Source: Cerasibacillus terrae
Lineage (GTDB): Bacteria; Bacillota; Bacilli; Bacillales; Amphibacillaceae
NCBI RefSeq assembly: GCF_008039555.1
Contig: NZ_VDUW01000001.1
Location: forward strand, 558,001-622,000
Length of the DNA stretch: 64,000 nucleotides
Direction: 5' to 3'
Positions 8,565-18,810 of the stretch are shown here, piece by piece. The translations under genes and the position numbers were made by a program. Under the pieces are notes generated by a model. That model searched no databases and had not been told where the DNA came from. It saw only the letters and a list, made by a program, of their open reading frames with translations. Position 1 is the first letter of the stretch. Each line of letters starts with the position of its first letter.

Positions 8565-9458
8565 TTATTGTCCTTTTATCTTATCCAATAGATCAGGATC
8601 AAATTCTCCAGATTGAAACATATTTAATTCAAATTTATATGGGGGTTTTTTATTTTTTTTATCCTCCCCAACATAAGGTGTTTCTAATATTTTAGGAATA
8701 TGTTTTAGCTGTGGGTGCTTAATAACATAATGTAAAGGTTCAAATCCGATATGACCAAAACCAATATTTTCATGTCTATCCTTCCCAGCACCACGTTCAT
8801 TTTTACTATCATTTATATGAAGTACCTTTAAACGATCCAATCCAATCGTTTGATCGAATTCATTTAATACCCCATCAAAATCATGAATAACATCATATCC
8901 AGCATCATGAATATGGCATGTATCTAAACAGACAGACAAATTCTCATTATATGTTACACCATCAATAATCTTTGCGATTTCATCAAAATTTCGGCCTATT
9001 TCTGTCCCTTTTCCTGCCATTGTTTCCAAAGCAATCTGAACATCTTCTTCTGGCTGTAGAACTTCATTAAGACCTTCAATTATTTTCTCAATTCCTTTAT
9101 CAGACCCTACCCCCACATGTGCTCCAGGGTGTAATACAATCTGTTTAGCCCCAAGTGCCTTTGTCCGATCAATCTCACTACGAAGGAAATTAACCCCTAA
9201 TTCAAATGTACTTGCTTTCTTTGTATTTGCAATATTAATAATATATGGGGCATGGACAATAATTTCTTCGATTCCATTCTTTTTCATATGTTCTAAACCA
9301 GCTTCAATGTTTAGCTCTTCGATTGGTTTTCTTCTTGTATTTTGTGGTGCTCCAGTATAAATCATGAATGTATTAGCACCATAGGAAACAGCTTCCTCAC
9401 TAGATCCTAATAACATTTTCTTCCCTTTCATTGAAACATGTGACCCTAGTTTTAACAT
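8565..9458 (-). CDS. nfo: Endonuclease IV (apurinic/apyrimidinic)
   Basis: Endonuclease IV cleaves DNA 5' to abasic sites in base excision repair and uses a tri-zinc centre in a TIM barrel. The 297-residue protein begins [12 protein letters not shown] and carries the family signatures [31 protein letters not shown] and [20 protein letters not shown]. The His, Asp and Glu zinc ligands fall in these motifs. The ATG at 9458 is chosen because GAGGGTGG lies about 7 bases upstream and the N-terminus then matches B. subtilis Nfo. Immediately upstream is the helicase gene cshB, with a gap of 28 bases, so the two may be cotranscribed. Confidence 0.95.
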   Translation of the reverse strand: MLKLGSHVSMKGKKMLLGSSEEAVSYGANTFMIYTGAPQNTRRKPIEELNIEAGLEHMKKNGIEEIIVHAPYIINIANTKKASTFELGVNFLRSEIDRTKALGAKQIVLHPGAHVGVGSDKGIEKIIEGLNEVLQPEEDVQIALETMAGKGTEIGRNFDEIAKIIDGVTYNENLSVCLDTCHIHDAGYDVIHDFDGVLNEFDQTIGLDRLKVLHINDSKNERGAGKDRHENIGFGHIGFEPLHYVIKHPQLKHIPKILETPYVGEDKKNKKPPYKFELNMFQSGEFDPDLLDKIKGQ

Positions 9459-9486
9459 TTGTTCCACCCTCTTCTTTGCATTTAAG

Positions 9487-10797
9487 TCATTTCTTTCTTC
9501 TTTTCTGCTGCAATTGCTTTTTCACTTGTTCATGTTGTTGTTTCATTTTTTTTCGATAACCAGGCTTACGCTTTTTTGGTTTCTTTACATATTTCCAGGC
9601 TTCTCTGTCAATGGATGTATGTTTCTTTTGCCGATGCTCTCTTTTATTCCATCGTTTTGCATTTTGCCATGTTCCATCTTTTACGTCTACATAGGAAAAC
9701 TGAATTCCTTTTTGTTCTAGTTTCTGTATAAGAGGAATATCATCATCATGATAGAGACTTATTGCTGTCCCTTGCATATTGATCCGTGCTGTTCGACCAA
9801 CTCGATGAATATAAAAGTGTTCTTCTTTCGGTAAGCTTGCATTAATCACATGACTTACCCCTTTGATATCAATTCCTCTAGAAATTAGATCAGTCGCAAC
9901 AATATATTGGTAACGTAAGTTCTGAATATCCTTCAATGCTCGCTTTCTAACCCTTGGATTTAACCCACCATGTAAAATTCCAACATTAAGGCCTTTTTGG
10001 ATTAATTGCTTTCCGAGTGATTCAGCTTCTTCTTTTCCATTTGTAAATATAATGGCTAAATATGGATGGATTACTTGTGACAAATTATATAATATTGTTG
10101 CTTTTTCTCTGTGACGTATTGCAATTAATCGATGTTCCATTGTTTCTGGTGCAAGTTGATTTTCTATTTTTATTTGCTCCGGATTCTTTAAATATTTCTT
10201 TAAAAAATGATTTAATTTTATAGGTATTGTTGCAGAAAACACAAGTACTTGAATGTCTTGTTGACAACGCACTAACAGTTGATCTACCTCTTTAATAAAT
10301 CCTAAATCAAACATTAGATCGGCCTCATCGATTACAAAAGTAGAAGCCGAATATATAGATAGGGCATTTTCATTTACCAGATCAAGGATTCTTCCAGGTG
10401 TTCCGACAATAATATGTGGAGGTTTTTCTAGCTTTTTGATTAATCGTTGTTTATCTGTACCGCCTACTAATAAACGTGTAGTCCATACTTGTTCTTTATT
10501 TGCCAAAGAAATCATTTTACGAATCTCATCATAAATTTGCATGGCTAATTCTCTTGTTGGCGCAGTAATGATAAATTGTACTTCATTACGGTCTTCATCA
10601 ATCATTTCTAGGGAAGGTATTAGATAGGTATGTGTTTTACCTGAACCTGTCTGTGACTGTGCAATGATATCTTTTCCTTTTAAAACTGCTGGAATTCCTT
10701 TTTCCTGTATTTTGGTCGGCTCATTAAACTTTAGCTTATCAATAACTTGAAGTACTTGCGGTTGAAGTGATAATTCGCTAAATAAATTCTTTTTCAT
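9487..10797 (-). CDS. cshB: DEAD-box ATP-dependent RNA helicase CshB
   Basis: This helicase unwinds RNA in cold adaptation, ribosome assembly and mRNA turnover. The 436-residue protein has the full helicase set: [10 protein letters not shown] (motif I, about 47-56), PTRELA (Ia), TPGR (Ib), DEAD (II), SAT (III), [11 protein letters not shown] (V) and HRVGRTAR (VI). The C-terminal 60 residues are a Lys/Arg-rich tail likely to bind RNA. In B. subtilis, cshB (yqfR) lies beside nfo as here, but yqfQ and ispH between cshB and yqfO are missing in this window. Confidence 0.93.
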   Translation of the reverse strand: MKKNLFSELSLQPQVLQVIDKLKFNEPTKIQEKGIPAVLKGKDIIAQSQTGSGKTHTYLIPSLEMIDEDRNEVQFIITAPTRELAMQIYDEIRKMISLANKEQVWTTRLLVGGTDKQRLIKKLEKPPHIIVGTPGRILDLVNENALSIYSASTFVIDEADLMFDLGFIKEVDQLLVRCQQDIQVLVFSATIPIKLNHFLKKYLKNPEQIKIENQLAPETMEHRLIAIRHREKATILYNLSQVIHPYLAIIFTNGKEEAESLGKQLIQKGLNVGILHGGLNPRVRKRALKDIQNLRYQYIVATDLISRGIDIKGVSHVINASLPKEEHFYIHRVGRTARINMQGTAISLYHDDDIPLIQKLEQKGIQFSYVDVKDGTWQNAKRWNKREHRQKKHTSIDREAWKYVKKPKKRKPGYRKKMKQQHEQVKKQLQQKRRKK

Positions 10798-10845
10798 TAT
10801 TTTAAAAACTCCTTTGTATCCCGCATGAATCGGTTTTGTACCGAT

Positions 10846-11964
10846 TTATATAAATTGAAATGGTTCTGTTGAAATTTTAGAAGGGATTATTTCAAGTTGT
10901 TCATTGTTTACTTTTCTTTGAAGGTAGTTTATTGTACCTTCTATCATTACTTTTTCTACATGATGTCCGGGGTCGATAATAGCTAATCCCATTTGTAAAG
11001 CATCTTGTGCTGTATGAAAAGTCATATCACCAGTAATAAGGACATCTGCCCCCTGTTGTTTTGCTTGGTTGATATATTTTTCACCACTTCCACCAACAAT
11101 CGCAATTTTTTTAATTTCCTTTTGAGAATCCCCAACAACTCTTACCGCTGGAACCGATAATGCTTGTTTCACTTGTTCACAAAATGATTGTAAGCTGACT
11201 TTTTCCTTTAAAATCCCAATTCGTCCAATTCCATATGCTTTCCCTTTATTTTCCAATGGATATAAGTCATAGGCAACTTCTTCATACGGATGAGCTCCTA
11301 ACATAGCAATAATGGCATCTTTTCGTTTAGAATGTTGCACAATAGTTTCTAACTTGACCTCATCAACGTGTTCAATCTTGTTTTGTGAGCCAATGAAAGG
11401 ATTTGTTCCTTCTAAAGGCATGAAGGTACCTTGTCCTTTTGTTTGAAAAGTGCAGTGGCTATAATTTCCGATATGACCTACACCTTTTAAACTCAATGCA
11501 TCCATTACCTGCTTTTGATGTGTAGCTGGCACATAAACTGCTAATTTATACAGTGGTTCTTCGTATGTTTTTATCAAAATTTGACGCTGTTTAATATCTA
11601 AGGCATCAAGTAGTAGGTCATTTACCCCTCCATCCGCTATATCTAGATTAGTGTGTGCAGCATAAACTGTAATATTATGCTGCAATAATTTTTGTAAAAT
11701 ACGTCCTTTGCTTTGATCTATATTCAGACGTTTGATCGGTTTAAAAAGAAGTGGATGATGTGCGATAATTAAATCTACCTGCTCAGAAATAGCCTCATCA
11801 ACAACAGACTCCATTACATCCAGTGTTACCATGATTTTCTTAACCGGCCTATTATGAGAACCTACTTGCATACCAACATTGTCCCACTCATAAGCTAAAT
11901 GTTTTGGAGCCCATTCTTCCATAAGTGAAAATATATCTTTATTTGTCCATTTATTTTTACTCAT
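10846..11964 (-). CDS. yqfO: Nif3-like dinuclear metal centre protein YqfO
   Basis: The 372-residue protein has two Nif3 halves with an inserted CutA-like domain in the middle (about 130-230), the long Bacillus form. Metal-binding motifs are IAHHPLLFKP (about 63-72), AAHTNLD (about 100-106) and, near the end, DPGHHVEK. NIF3 proteins form hexameric rings with two metals per subunit. A GTP cyclohydrolase I annotation for this family is often propagated without proof. Its start overlaps the trmK stop by eight bases, so translation is probably coupled. Confidence 0.9.
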   Translation of the reverse strand: MSKNKWTNKDIFSLMEEWAPKHLAYEWDNVGMQVGSHNRPVKKIMVTLDVMESVVDEAISEQVDLIIAHHPLLFKPIKRLNIDQSKGRILQKLLQHNITVYAAHTNLDIADGGVNDLLLDALDIKQRQILIKTYEEPLYKLAVYVPATHQKQVMDALSLKGVGHIGNYSHCTFQTKGQGTFMPLEGTNPFIGSQNKIEHVDEVKLETIVQHSKRKDAIIAMLGAHPYEEVAYDLYPLENKGKAYGIGRIGILKEKVSLQSFCEQVKQALSVPAVRVVGDSQKEIKKIAIVGGSGEKYINQAKQQGADVLITGDMTFHTAQDALQMGLAIIDPGHHVEKVMIEGTINYLQRKVNNEQLEIIPSKISTEPFQFI

Positions 11965-12670
11965 TATTAGCTAAGACCTCCTCCATCCATGTCTGCTCTT
12001 TTTCGAATTGGCGTATTTTTGATTGATTTAAATGCTTCGCTTGCTTCATCTGTTGAATAATTTTACGATGCGCAGCTAATTGTGACTGCCACTTTTTAAT
12101 CAAAAGATCATCACGTTTAGATAACAAAATTTTACCAAGGAATAACTCTTTGTCAGTCCATTTTGTCTGATTGTCATCTGTAACAAGGTCTGCCACAATG
12201 ATTTCATAAATATGTTCATTCTCTTCTATCATTTGCTCGTGAACAATCGTATAACCCAATGTAGTTAGAGCTATCCTCGTATCTCTTTCATCAATATTCG
12301 GTTGTGCAATGATTCTCGTTATATTTCTTAATTTATGTTGACCATTTTCTAAAATACGTCTGATTAATGTGCCACCCATTCCAGCAATAACAACTTCATA
12401 TACACTGTCATTTGGTCTTAAAACATCAAGACCATCTCCTAGACGAACCTCAATTTGCCCAGTCAAATCATACTTCTTAATGGTTTGTTTGGCACTATTA
12501 AATGGTCCTTCATTAACCTCACCCGCAATTGCTTTAGCAGAAGGGTCATTTAAGCATACATATGAAGGGAGATATGCATGGTCAGAACCAATATCAATAA
12601 ATTTTGTCCCTTTTGATAAGTATGTAGCAATTGTTTTAAGTCGATAAGATAGTGGTAAGTCTTTTATCAT
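11957..12670 (-). CDS. trmK: tRNA (adenine-22-N1)-methyltransferase TrmK
   Basis: TrmK methylates N1 of A22 in the D loop of tRNA-Ser and others, using S-adenosylmethionine. The 237-residue protein has a class I methyltransferase fold with the SAM-binding loop FIDIGSDHAYLP (about 24-35) and the catalytic-region motif VIAGMGGTLI (about 93-102). The C-terminal 60 residues form a predicted coiled coil, as in B. subtilis YqfN. The linkage to yqfO and cccA is the same as in B. subtilis. Confidence 0.93.
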   Translation of the reverse strand: MIKDLPLSYRLKTIATYLSKGTKFIDIGSDHAYLPSYVCLNDPSAKAIAGEVNEGPFNSAKQTIKKYDLTGQIEVRLGDGLDVLRPNDSVYEVVIAGMGGTLIRRILENGQHKLRNITRIIAQPNIDERDTRIALTTLGYTIVHEQMIEENEHIYEIIVADLVTDDNQTKWTDKELFLGKILLSKRDDLLIKKWQSQLAAHRKIIQQMKQAKHLNQSKIRQFEKEQTWMEEVLANNE

Positions 12671-12695
12671 TATACATTCTCCATTGTCAATCAGT

Positions 12696-12734
12696 AAAAG
12701 AAAAGCTTTCTGCTAATCAGAAAGCTTTTCTTTT
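12696..12734 (-). terminator. Terminator of cccA
   Basis: A 17-base repeat (AAAAGAAAAGCTTTCTG and its complement) with a T-rich tail on the minus strand lies 11 bases after the cccA stop and before trmK. Confidence 0.88.
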
Positions 12735-12744
12735 AAATATTGAA

Positions 12745-13122
12745 TTATTTTTTCTCACTTAGCCATTCAGCTAAAACACTTGCTTCTTCATCTCCAACTT
12801 GGGTAGGTGGCATATCGCCAATTCCATTTTGGATAATGTTAACTAACTCGTCTGCATCATGGTCAGCACCAGCTTTTGAAATATCTGGACCCATTCCACC
12901 ACTTAGGTCCTCTCCATGACATGATAAACAGTTAGATTCGTAGATTGCCTCTGGGTCATCACTTGCAGCAGCTTCTTCGCCACCTTTTTCTTCAGTTGCT
13001 TCCCCATCTTGTTCAGCCTGAATGGCATCACGCTGACCAACACCCATTCCAGCAACAATAACGATAGCAAGAATCCCTATGACTGCAATGATTCCATAAG
13101 GGATAACTGGATTTCTTTTCAT
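12745..13122 (-). CDS. cccA: Cytochrome c-550, membrane anchored
   Basis: This 125-residue c-type cytochrome shuttles electrons at the outer face of the membrane. It has an uncleaved N-terminal anchor (about 7-27) and an acidic linker rich in Glu and Ala (about 30-58). The haem domain has the CLSCH haem-attachment motif (about 65-69), and the Met in MPPTQ (about 103) is a likely sixth ligand. The acidic linker is typical of CccA from Gram-positive halotolerant species. It is probably monocistronic, because a strong terminator separates it from trmK. Confidence 0.93.
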   Translation of the reverse strand: MKRNPVIPYGIIAVIGILAIVIVAGMGVGQRDAIQAEQDGEATEEKGGEEAAASDDPEAIYESNCLSCHGEDLSGGMGPDISKAGADHDADELVNIIQNGIGDMPPTQVGDEEASVLAEWLSEKK

Positions 13123-13202
13123 TGTCGTATTCCTCCTTATGAATCCCTTTATTTTTATGTAGCATAAAGCTATATACTATCTTACTTGAAAATGACAATA
13201 CT

Positions 13203-13766
13203 TTAAAGTATTACATGAGAAAAATTATAAATAATATATGAAAGTGTAATAAAAAGCGCCAGTATACTACTATATATTAAGTATTTTAAATGAAATTTTT
13301 TCCCAATCAAATACCAAGCAATAAAGTTTATAACCATTATCACTCCAGATAGATATACATTTAGTATCATTAATTTACTAAGAAAGTTTGTTCCTAAAAG
13401 AATTAAAATTAAAAAGACAAGTAAAGGAATTTGATACCATTTATTTCTCTTTCCATAAAGGTCATATAAAAGCCAAGCTGCATACATGATAAATAAGATT
13501 AAAATTGTCAGTTGCAATAGAACGTGAAATTGGGTAAAATATATCACAAGAAATGAAAACGGTATCATGAGTACAAGAAGAGAAAATTGGACCAGGAGGA
13601 TAACTAATCCACCTGATCGTCTATTGATCACCTTGCTCTCCTTAGCTGTAGATTCCCCTTTTGTGTATAAAGCAAGAAGATAATCACAATAATTTTCAGG
13701 AAGCAGTTTATGCTTTTTCCAAAATCTGATTTTTTGTATGATGATTGTCTTTCTATCATCAAGCAT
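13203..13766 (-). CDS. Unrecognised multi-pass membrane protein between cccA and sigA
   Basis: I do not recognise this 187-residue protein. An N-terminal cytoplasmic part (1-48) carries FWKKHKLLPENYCDYLLALY, which looks like a short helical domain similar in style to the start of DUF2157 proteins. Five or six hydrophobic segments follow from about residue 50. The start ATG is preceded by TTGAGGTGAGCTA. The gene is not present between cccA and sigA in B. subtilis, so it is an accessory insertion in a core operon region. It lies 80 bases downstream of sigA on the same strand and could be read from sigA transcripts. Confidence 0.7.
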   Translation of the reverse strand: MLDDRKTIIIQKIRFWKKHKLLPENYCDYLLALYTKGESTAKESKVINRRSGGLVILLVQFSLLVLMIPFSFLVIYFTQFHVLLQLTILILFIMYAAWLLYDLYGKRNKWYQIPLLVFLILILLGTNFLSKLMILNVYLSGVIMVINFIAWYLIGKKFHLKYLIYSSILALFITLSYIIYNFSHVIL

Positions 13767-13845
13767 TAGCTCACCTCAATTTTTTCTCAAATAGAGGTTT
13801 TTATCCCATTCATCAGATGCAATATAAAGAAATTACTCTCTTTAA

Positions 13846-14955
13846 TTAATCAAGGAAATCCTTTAATCGTTTACTTCGACTAGGATGTTTTAATTTCCGT
13901 AATGCTTTAGCTTCAATTTGTCGTATACGTTCACGAGTTACACCAAATACTTTACCAACTTCTTCTAATGTGCGAGTTCTTCCATCATCTAAACCAAAAC
14001 GTAGGCGCAATACATTTTCTTCTCGGTCTGTTAATGTATCTAAGACATCTTCTAGCTGCTCTTTCAGTAATTCATATGCAGCATGGTCTGATGGTGATAC
14101 TGCTTCTTGGTCTTCAATGAAATCGCCTAAATGGGAATCATCTTCTTCACCAATCGGTGTCTCAAGAGAGACTGGCTCTTGAGCAATTTTTAATATCTCT
14201 CGAACTCTTTCCGTACTTAAATCCATTTCTTCCCCTATTTCTTCTGGTGTAGGTTCACGACCTAAATCTTGTAACAATTGTCGTTGAACACGGATCAGCT
14301 TATTGATAGTTTCAACCATATGAACTGGAATTCGAATCGTACGTGCTTGGTCAGCAATTGCTCGAGTTATTGCTTGACGAATCCACCACGTGGCATATGT
14401 GCTAAATTTAAATCCTTTTGTGTAATCAAATTTTTCAACTGCTTTGATTAAACCCATATTACCTTCTTGAATAAGGTCTAAAAACAGCATCCCACGACCC
14501 ACATATCGCTTGGCAATACTTACTACTAATCGTAAGTTTGCTTCTGCTAACCTACGCCTTGCTAGTTCATCACCTTGTTCAATACGTTTCGCTAATTCAA
14601 CCTCTTCATCTGCTGTTAATAAATCAACACGTCCGATTTCTTTTAAATACATCCGTACAGGATCATTAATTTTAATCCCAAGCGGTACACTGATATCAAT
14701 TGCTTTTTGTTTCTTTTCCTTCCCTTTTGTTTTATCCTCGGACTCCTCCGTTATTTCAATCCCTTTTTCTTCTAAGTACCCATAAAATTCATCTATTTGT
14801 TCTGAATCAAGCTCATAATGTGCCAAACGATTGGCAATTTCTTCATATTCAAGGATGCCTTGTTTTTTTCCAATTTCAATTAAAGCTTCTTTTGCTTGGT
14901 CTAATGACATATCTGGATCAAATTCATCTGTTTGTGTCGTTTGATTATCAGCCAT
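13846..14955 (-). CDS. sigA: RNA polymerase primary sigma factor SigA (RpoD)
   Basis: This is the housekeeping sigma-70 factor that directs RNA polymerase to vegetative promoters. The 369-residue protein has the short region 1.1 of Bacillus and region 1.2 near [12 protein letters not shown]. Core-binding and -10 recognition regions 2.1-2.4 run through [17 protein letters not shown] and [13 protein letters not shown]. Region 4.2 is the helix-turn-helix [17 protein letters not shown] near the end. A strong AAGGAGGGGG site precedes the ATG. It follows dnaG by 27 bases, the classic macromolecular synthesis operon order. Confidence 0.97.
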   Translation of the reverse strand: MADNQTTQTDEFDPDMSLDQAKEALIEIGKKQGILEYEEIANRLAHYELDSEQIDEFYGYLEEKGIEITEESEDKTKGKEKKQKAIDISVPLGIKINDPVRMYLKEIGRVDLLTADEEVELAKRIEQGDELARRRLAEANLRLVVSIAKRYVGRGMLFLDLIQEGNMGLIKAVEKFDYTKGFKFSTYATWWIRQAITRAIADQARTIRIPVHMVETINKLIRVQRQLLQDLGREPTPEEIGEEMDLSTERVREILKIAQEPVSLETPIGEEDDSHLGDFIEDQEAVSPSDHAAYELLKEQLEDVLDTLTDREENVLRLRFGLDDGRTRTLEEVGKVFGVTRERIRQIEAKALRKLKHPSRSKRLKDFLD

Positions 14956-14982
14956 GAGTCCCCCTCCTTCTATTATTCCGTT

Positions 14983-16806
14983 TTAATCCTCTTCCCTTAA
15001 TCTCTTTACCTTTTTTTGCTGTTCTATTATTTGCATAGCAATTTTTGCTGCGCTTATTGGATCATTTTGCTGTTCAGCAATTTTTTGTTCCCTTTTTAAT
15101 GAATTAATAAAAGTTATATCGTCATATTCTTCACGAATAATTCGAATATAATCATTGATTTCTGCATCACTAATCTCATGTGCAGGAATAGTCATCACCA
15201 TCTCAGTAACAAGTTGTTTTAATGAGTCATCCTCTAAATTTCCGATAAATAAACTAACATCGGCTGGGTGCCCTGCTTCATAATATGCATATAAATGAGT
15301 AACAATAATCTTATGTTCATCTATATTAAAAGATGCACCTAATTCCTCTTGCACCTTATCAGTTATAGTCCGATTTTGCAACATATATACAATCAACTGT
15401 CTTTCAGCATTATGGAAAGCAGGTAAAAGCCTTTTTTGTTTTATAATCCCAGATGTTTTATTAGTATTGCTTTCTTTTTCTCCATTATCCTTATACAGTG
15501 GATTTTTTTTAATGTATCCTGTTAATTCTCGTTTCAATGAGTCCATGGAGAGATCAAATTCATCTTCTAACGTTTTTAAATAATATTCTCTTTCAATGGA
15601 GCTCTCCAGTTTGGCTAATTCTTTAAGTACAGTTTGTACATATTGTAATTGATCGGCCTCTGAATGTAATTGAAAGTCCTTTTTTAGGAAACGCATGTAA
15701 AATGTCATAAAGGTAACACTTGCTTGGATAACGTTTCTTAAAAAAGCATTTCCACCATACGTTTGAATATATGTATCTGGGTCTAATCCTTGTTTTAATT
15801 CTGCTACTTTCACAATGCAACCAGCTTCTTTTAATAAAGTTGCAGCTCTATATGTAGCTTCTATCCCAGCTTGATCGGCATCATAACTAATAATAACTGT
15901 ATCAACATATCTTTTTAATAATTGGGCTTGTGATTTTGTTAAAGACGTCCCCATCGTAGCTACACTATTTTTAACACCTGCTTGATATGCAGATATCACA
16001 TCCATGTAACCCTCAAATAGAATGACTTCATTTTGTTTTCGAATATGTTTCTTTGCTTGATCAAAATTATAAAGTAGTTTACTTTTTTGAAATAAGTCAC
16101 TTTCAGAGCTATTCAAATACTTGGGCTCCTGTCCTGAAATTGCCCTTGCTCCAAAGCCGACTGTTACACCTATGTGATTTCGAATGGGAAAAATAACTCG
16201 TCCAGCAAACCGATCGGTTATTTGTTCATTCCCATGATTTGTTAGGATCCCCACCTTTATTAATTCTTGTAATTGAAATCCTTTTTTCTCTAAAAAAGAA
16301 GCAGTAAATTCCTTTTCATTAGGAGCAAATCCTAACTTAAACACATCCATTGTTTCTTCAGTTAATCCTCTCGTCACTAAATATTCATGGCCTTCTTTAC
16401 CATCTTTGGCGTAACGAAGAAGATAATGATATAGTTTTTCTAACCATTTGTAAGCAGAGATAACTTGCTGATCATTAGAGGATAGTCCAGATTCTTTTTG
16501 AACAATCGTTTTCGGTAAAGCTATGCCACTATTATCTGCTAGATACTTTATTGTTTCTATAAAAGAAAATCCCTCAAGTTCCATTAAAAAAGTAATTACG
16601 TTGCCACCTTTTCCACAACCAAAACAATGGAAAATTTGCTTTTCTTGTGTAACAGAAAAAGAGGGAGTCTTTTCATCGTGAAATGGACATAATCCAAAAT
16701 AATTTCTTCCTTGTTTTTTTAACTGAACATATTCACCAATAACATCAACAATATCATTTGTTTTTCTTATTTCTTCAACAACTTCATCAGGCACATAGTT
16801 AGACAA
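14983..16806 (-). CDS. dnaG: DNA primase DnaG
   Basis: DnaG makes RNA primers for Okazaki fragments and works with the DnaB-type helicase. The zinc-binding domain shows CPFHDE and HCFGCG (about 37-62). The Toprim catalytic core includes FEGYMDV and SYDADQAG, with the metal-binding acidic residues. The C-terminal part would bind helicase. The start is set at TTG 16806: GGTGG lies five bases before it and the product then aligns end-to-end with B. subtilis DnaG (LSNYVPDE against MGNRIPDE). An in-frame ATG at 16818 lacks a ribosome site. In B. subtilis yqxD lies upstream; it is absent here. Confidence 0.95.
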   Translation of the reverse strand: MSNYVPDEVVEEIRKTNDIVDVIGEYVQLKKQGRNYFGLCPFHDEKTPSFSVTQEKQIFHCFGCGKGGNVITFLMELEGFSFIETIKYLADNSGIALPKTIVQKESGLSSNDQQVISAYKWLEKLYHYLLRYAKDGKEGHEYLVTRGLTEETMDVFKLGFAPNEKEFTASFLEKKGFQLQELIKVGILTNHGNEQITDRFAGRVIFPIRNHIGVTVGFGARAISGQEPKYLNSSESDLFQKSKLLYNFDQAKKHIRKQNEVILFEGYMDVISAYQAGVKNSVATMGTSLTKSQAQLLKRYVDTVIISYDADQAGIEATYRAATLLKEAGCIVKVAELKQGLDPDTYIQTYGGNAFLRNVIQASVTFMTFYMRFLKKDFQLHSEADQLQYVQTVLKELAKLESSIEREYYLKTLEDEFDLSMDSLKRELTGYIKKNPLYKDNGEKESNTNKTSGIIKQKRLLPAFHNAERQLIVYMLQNRTITDKVQEELGASFNIDEHKIIVTHLYAYYEAGHPADVSLFIGNLEDDSLKQLVTEMVMTIPAHEISDAEINDYIRIIREEYDDITFINSLKREQKIAEQQNDPISAAKIAMQIIEQQKKVKRLREED

Positions 16807-17146
16807 ATATACCACCATGCTTTTATAGTATTCGCTATATTTTTAATAAATCCTGCAAAATTCGACATTTTTTTTATTAAAACCGAAAAAAAGTCCTTCT
16901 AAAAGAATAAGTCTGTCATAGAAGGTCACGATTATTAACATAAATTTTGATATGGCATTAATGATTCAAACAAAAATCTTGCTATATTATATTAGTTCTA
17001 CATGTATAGCTGGATTCCTGCTTTTCTCTTAAAGTTTTTCAACCTTGATAGATAGGGTATTTTTCAAGAAAATATATTATAATATACTTGAGTTGAAATT
17101 ACTACTATATTGCTTTACCCACGTTTAATTCCATTCTCCATTTTCT
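16807..17146. other. Gene-free gap before dnaG
   Basis: This 340-base AT-rich gap holds no supported gene. On the minus strand it has a hairpin (CTTCTA/TAGAAG, about 16888-16927) followed by a T run, which may terminate the ccpN-yqfL transcript. It presumably also holds the dnaG-sigA promoters; no match good enough to call was found. The yqxD gene found here in B. subtilis is missing. Confidence 0.5.
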
Positions 17147-17962
17147 TTAAGAGAGTTTTTGACTCTGCATATAGTGTATAACGATATTAGCAGTTTCTTC
17201 TACTGCCTTGTTTGATACATCAACAACTTGACAACCAATCTTTTGGATAATTTTATCAAAATATGCTAATTCTTTTTGGATTCTTTCCATGTCAGCATAT
17301 GTAGCTTGATTACCCAGGCCTAAAGCTTTCAGTCGTTCTTTTCTAATACCATTTAATTTTTCAGGGTTAATGCGAAGTCCAATACATTTCTTTGGATTTA
17401 CATGGAACAATTCCTCTGGTGGGTCAACTTCCGGAACAATAGGTATATTAGCCACTTTATATCTTTTCAATGCTAAATACTGAGAAAGTGGCGTTTTGGA
17501 AGTTCTAGAAACACCAATTAAGATAATATCCGCATGTGAAATTCCGCGTGGATCTCTACCGTCATCATATTTAACGGCAAACTCAATTGCTTCTACCTTT
17601 TTAAAATATTCTTTATCAAGTTTATGCACAAGCCCTGGTTCTAGTTTTGGTTTTTCATCAAATGCTTGCTCCATCGATTTTAGCATTGGTCCCATGATAT
17701 CAATTACTTCAATATCTAATTTTCTTGCTTTCTTATTTATATATTCTCTTAATGAAGGATTAACGATTGTAAATCCAATAATCCCTGCCTCTTGTTCCGC
17801 TAATTGAAGGGCCTCATCGATTGTCTTTGTATCATCTACATATGGAATTCGCTGTATTTTATATTCCCCATTATTAAATTGACTTAAACCTGCTTTCATA
17901 ACCAATTCTGCCGTTTCCCCTACCGAATCAGATAATACATAAGCGATCGGTTTTCTTTTCAT
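17147..17962 (-). CDS. yqfL: PPDK-regulatory-type kinase/phosphotransferase YqfL
   Basis: The 271-residue protein belongs to the DUF299 family of ADP-dependent kinase/pyrophosphorylases that regulate pyruvate phosphate dikinase or PEP synthetase. The P-loop-like nucleotide motif [11 protein letters not shown] is at about 149-159. It starts [14 protein letters not shown], typical of the family. In B. subtilis, YqfL works with CcpN to control gapB and pckA. Here it lies 19 bases downstream of ccpN, with AAAAGGAGGG before its ATG. Its target in this organism is inferred. Confidence 0.88.
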   Translation of the reverse strand: MKRKPIAYVLSDSVGETAELVMKAGLSQFNNGEYKIQRIPYVDDTKTIDEALQLAEQEAGIIGFTIVNPSLREYINKKARKLDIEVIDIMGPMLKSMEQAFDEKPKLEPGLVHKLDKEYFKKVEAIEFAVKYDDGRDPRGISHADIILIGVSRTSKTPLSQYLALKRYKVANIPIVPEVDPPEELFHVNPKKCIGLRINPEKLNGIRKERLKALGLGNQATYADMERIQKELAYFDKIIQKIGCQVVDVSNKAVEETANIVIHYMQSQKLS

Positions 17963-17981
17963 CTATTTGTTCCCTCCTTTT

Positions 17982-18617
17982 TTAAAAGTGTTGATCTGTA
18001 TCTGTGACTAATTCAACAAATGCTTTTGTTATCGTTGTTTTCGTAATTCTACCTACAACTTCAAGTCCATTTTCTTTATCTTTAACTACAGGAACTCCAT
18101 CTATTTGCCTATCAATTAAAATTTCTGCAACTTCAAATAAAGGATCTTCTTTTCGACAAACAGCAATATTCGGCATTCTTGTCATAATAATGTGAACAGG
18201 AATGGCACTTAAGTCTTTTTGTCCAATACTCGCCCTTAATAAGTCCTTCCTTGATAAAACACCCGTTAAATGAGCTTGGTCATCTACAACAAATAATGTA
18301 CCAACATCTTCTAAAAAGATGGTAGTAATCGCATCGTACACAGAGACATTTTCTTTTACAACGATTGGTACAGATTGATATTCATGCACTTTAAATTTTT
18401 TTATTTTTTCCGTTAGTAATTCAGAACCTGTCTTTCCTGTATAAAAATAGCCTACACGAGGTCTTGCTTCTAAAAAACCAGCCATTGTTAAAATAGCTAG
18501 GTCTGGTCGTAGGGTCGCTCTCGTTAAATCCAATCGGTCAGCAATATGTTCACCAGTAATTGGACCATTTTCTTTTACAATTTCTACTATTTTCTTCTGC
18601 CTTTCTGATAATTCCAA
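17982..18617 (-). CDS. ccpN: Transcriptional repressor CcpN
   Basis: CcpN represses gluconeogenic genes (gapB, pckA) in the presence of glucose. The protein of about 211 residues has an N-terminal DeoR-like helix-turn-helix (about 5-60, with TGEHIADRLDLTRATLRPDL). A pair of CBS domains follows (about 80-205), which sense adenine nucleotides. Conserved segments GFLEARPRVGYFYTGKT and FLEDVGTLFVVD match the family. The start is placed at TTG 18617, eight bases after AGGTGG; GTG codons at 18629 and 18626 are also in frame. It probably forms an operon with yqfL. Confidence 0.92.
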   Translation of the reverse strand: MELSERQKKIVEIVKENGPITGEHIADRLDLTRATLRPDLAILTMAGFLEARPRVGYFYTGKTGSELLTEKIKKFKVHEYQSVPIVVKENVSVYDAITTIFLEDVGTLFVVDDQAHLTGVLSRKDLLRASIGQKDLSAIPVHIIMTRMPNIAVCRKEDPLFEVAEILIDRQIDGVPVVKDKENGLEVVGRITKTTITKAFVELVTDTDQHF

Positions 18618-18785
18618 TTGTATCACCACCTACCGCTCAATATGACATACTATTTAATATTATATTATATATGATAATGAAGCGAAAGGGTATCTATGTC
18701 ATACAATTGTTATAATTTAATGTGTATGAGTGTTATAAATTGAAAATATAACGTAATAAATACTCTTCGTAAACATATATAGTAA

Positions 18786-18807
18786 TCTCCCCCATCGGTG
18801 GGGGAGA
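18786..18807 (-). terminator. Hairpin after glyS
   Basis: TCTCCCCCA / TGGGGGAGA forms a strong GC-rich stem just after the glyS stop, but the minus strand continues GATTACT without a T run. It may stabilise the 3' end or act as a poor terminator. Confidence 0.45.
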
Positions 18808-18810
18808 AAT

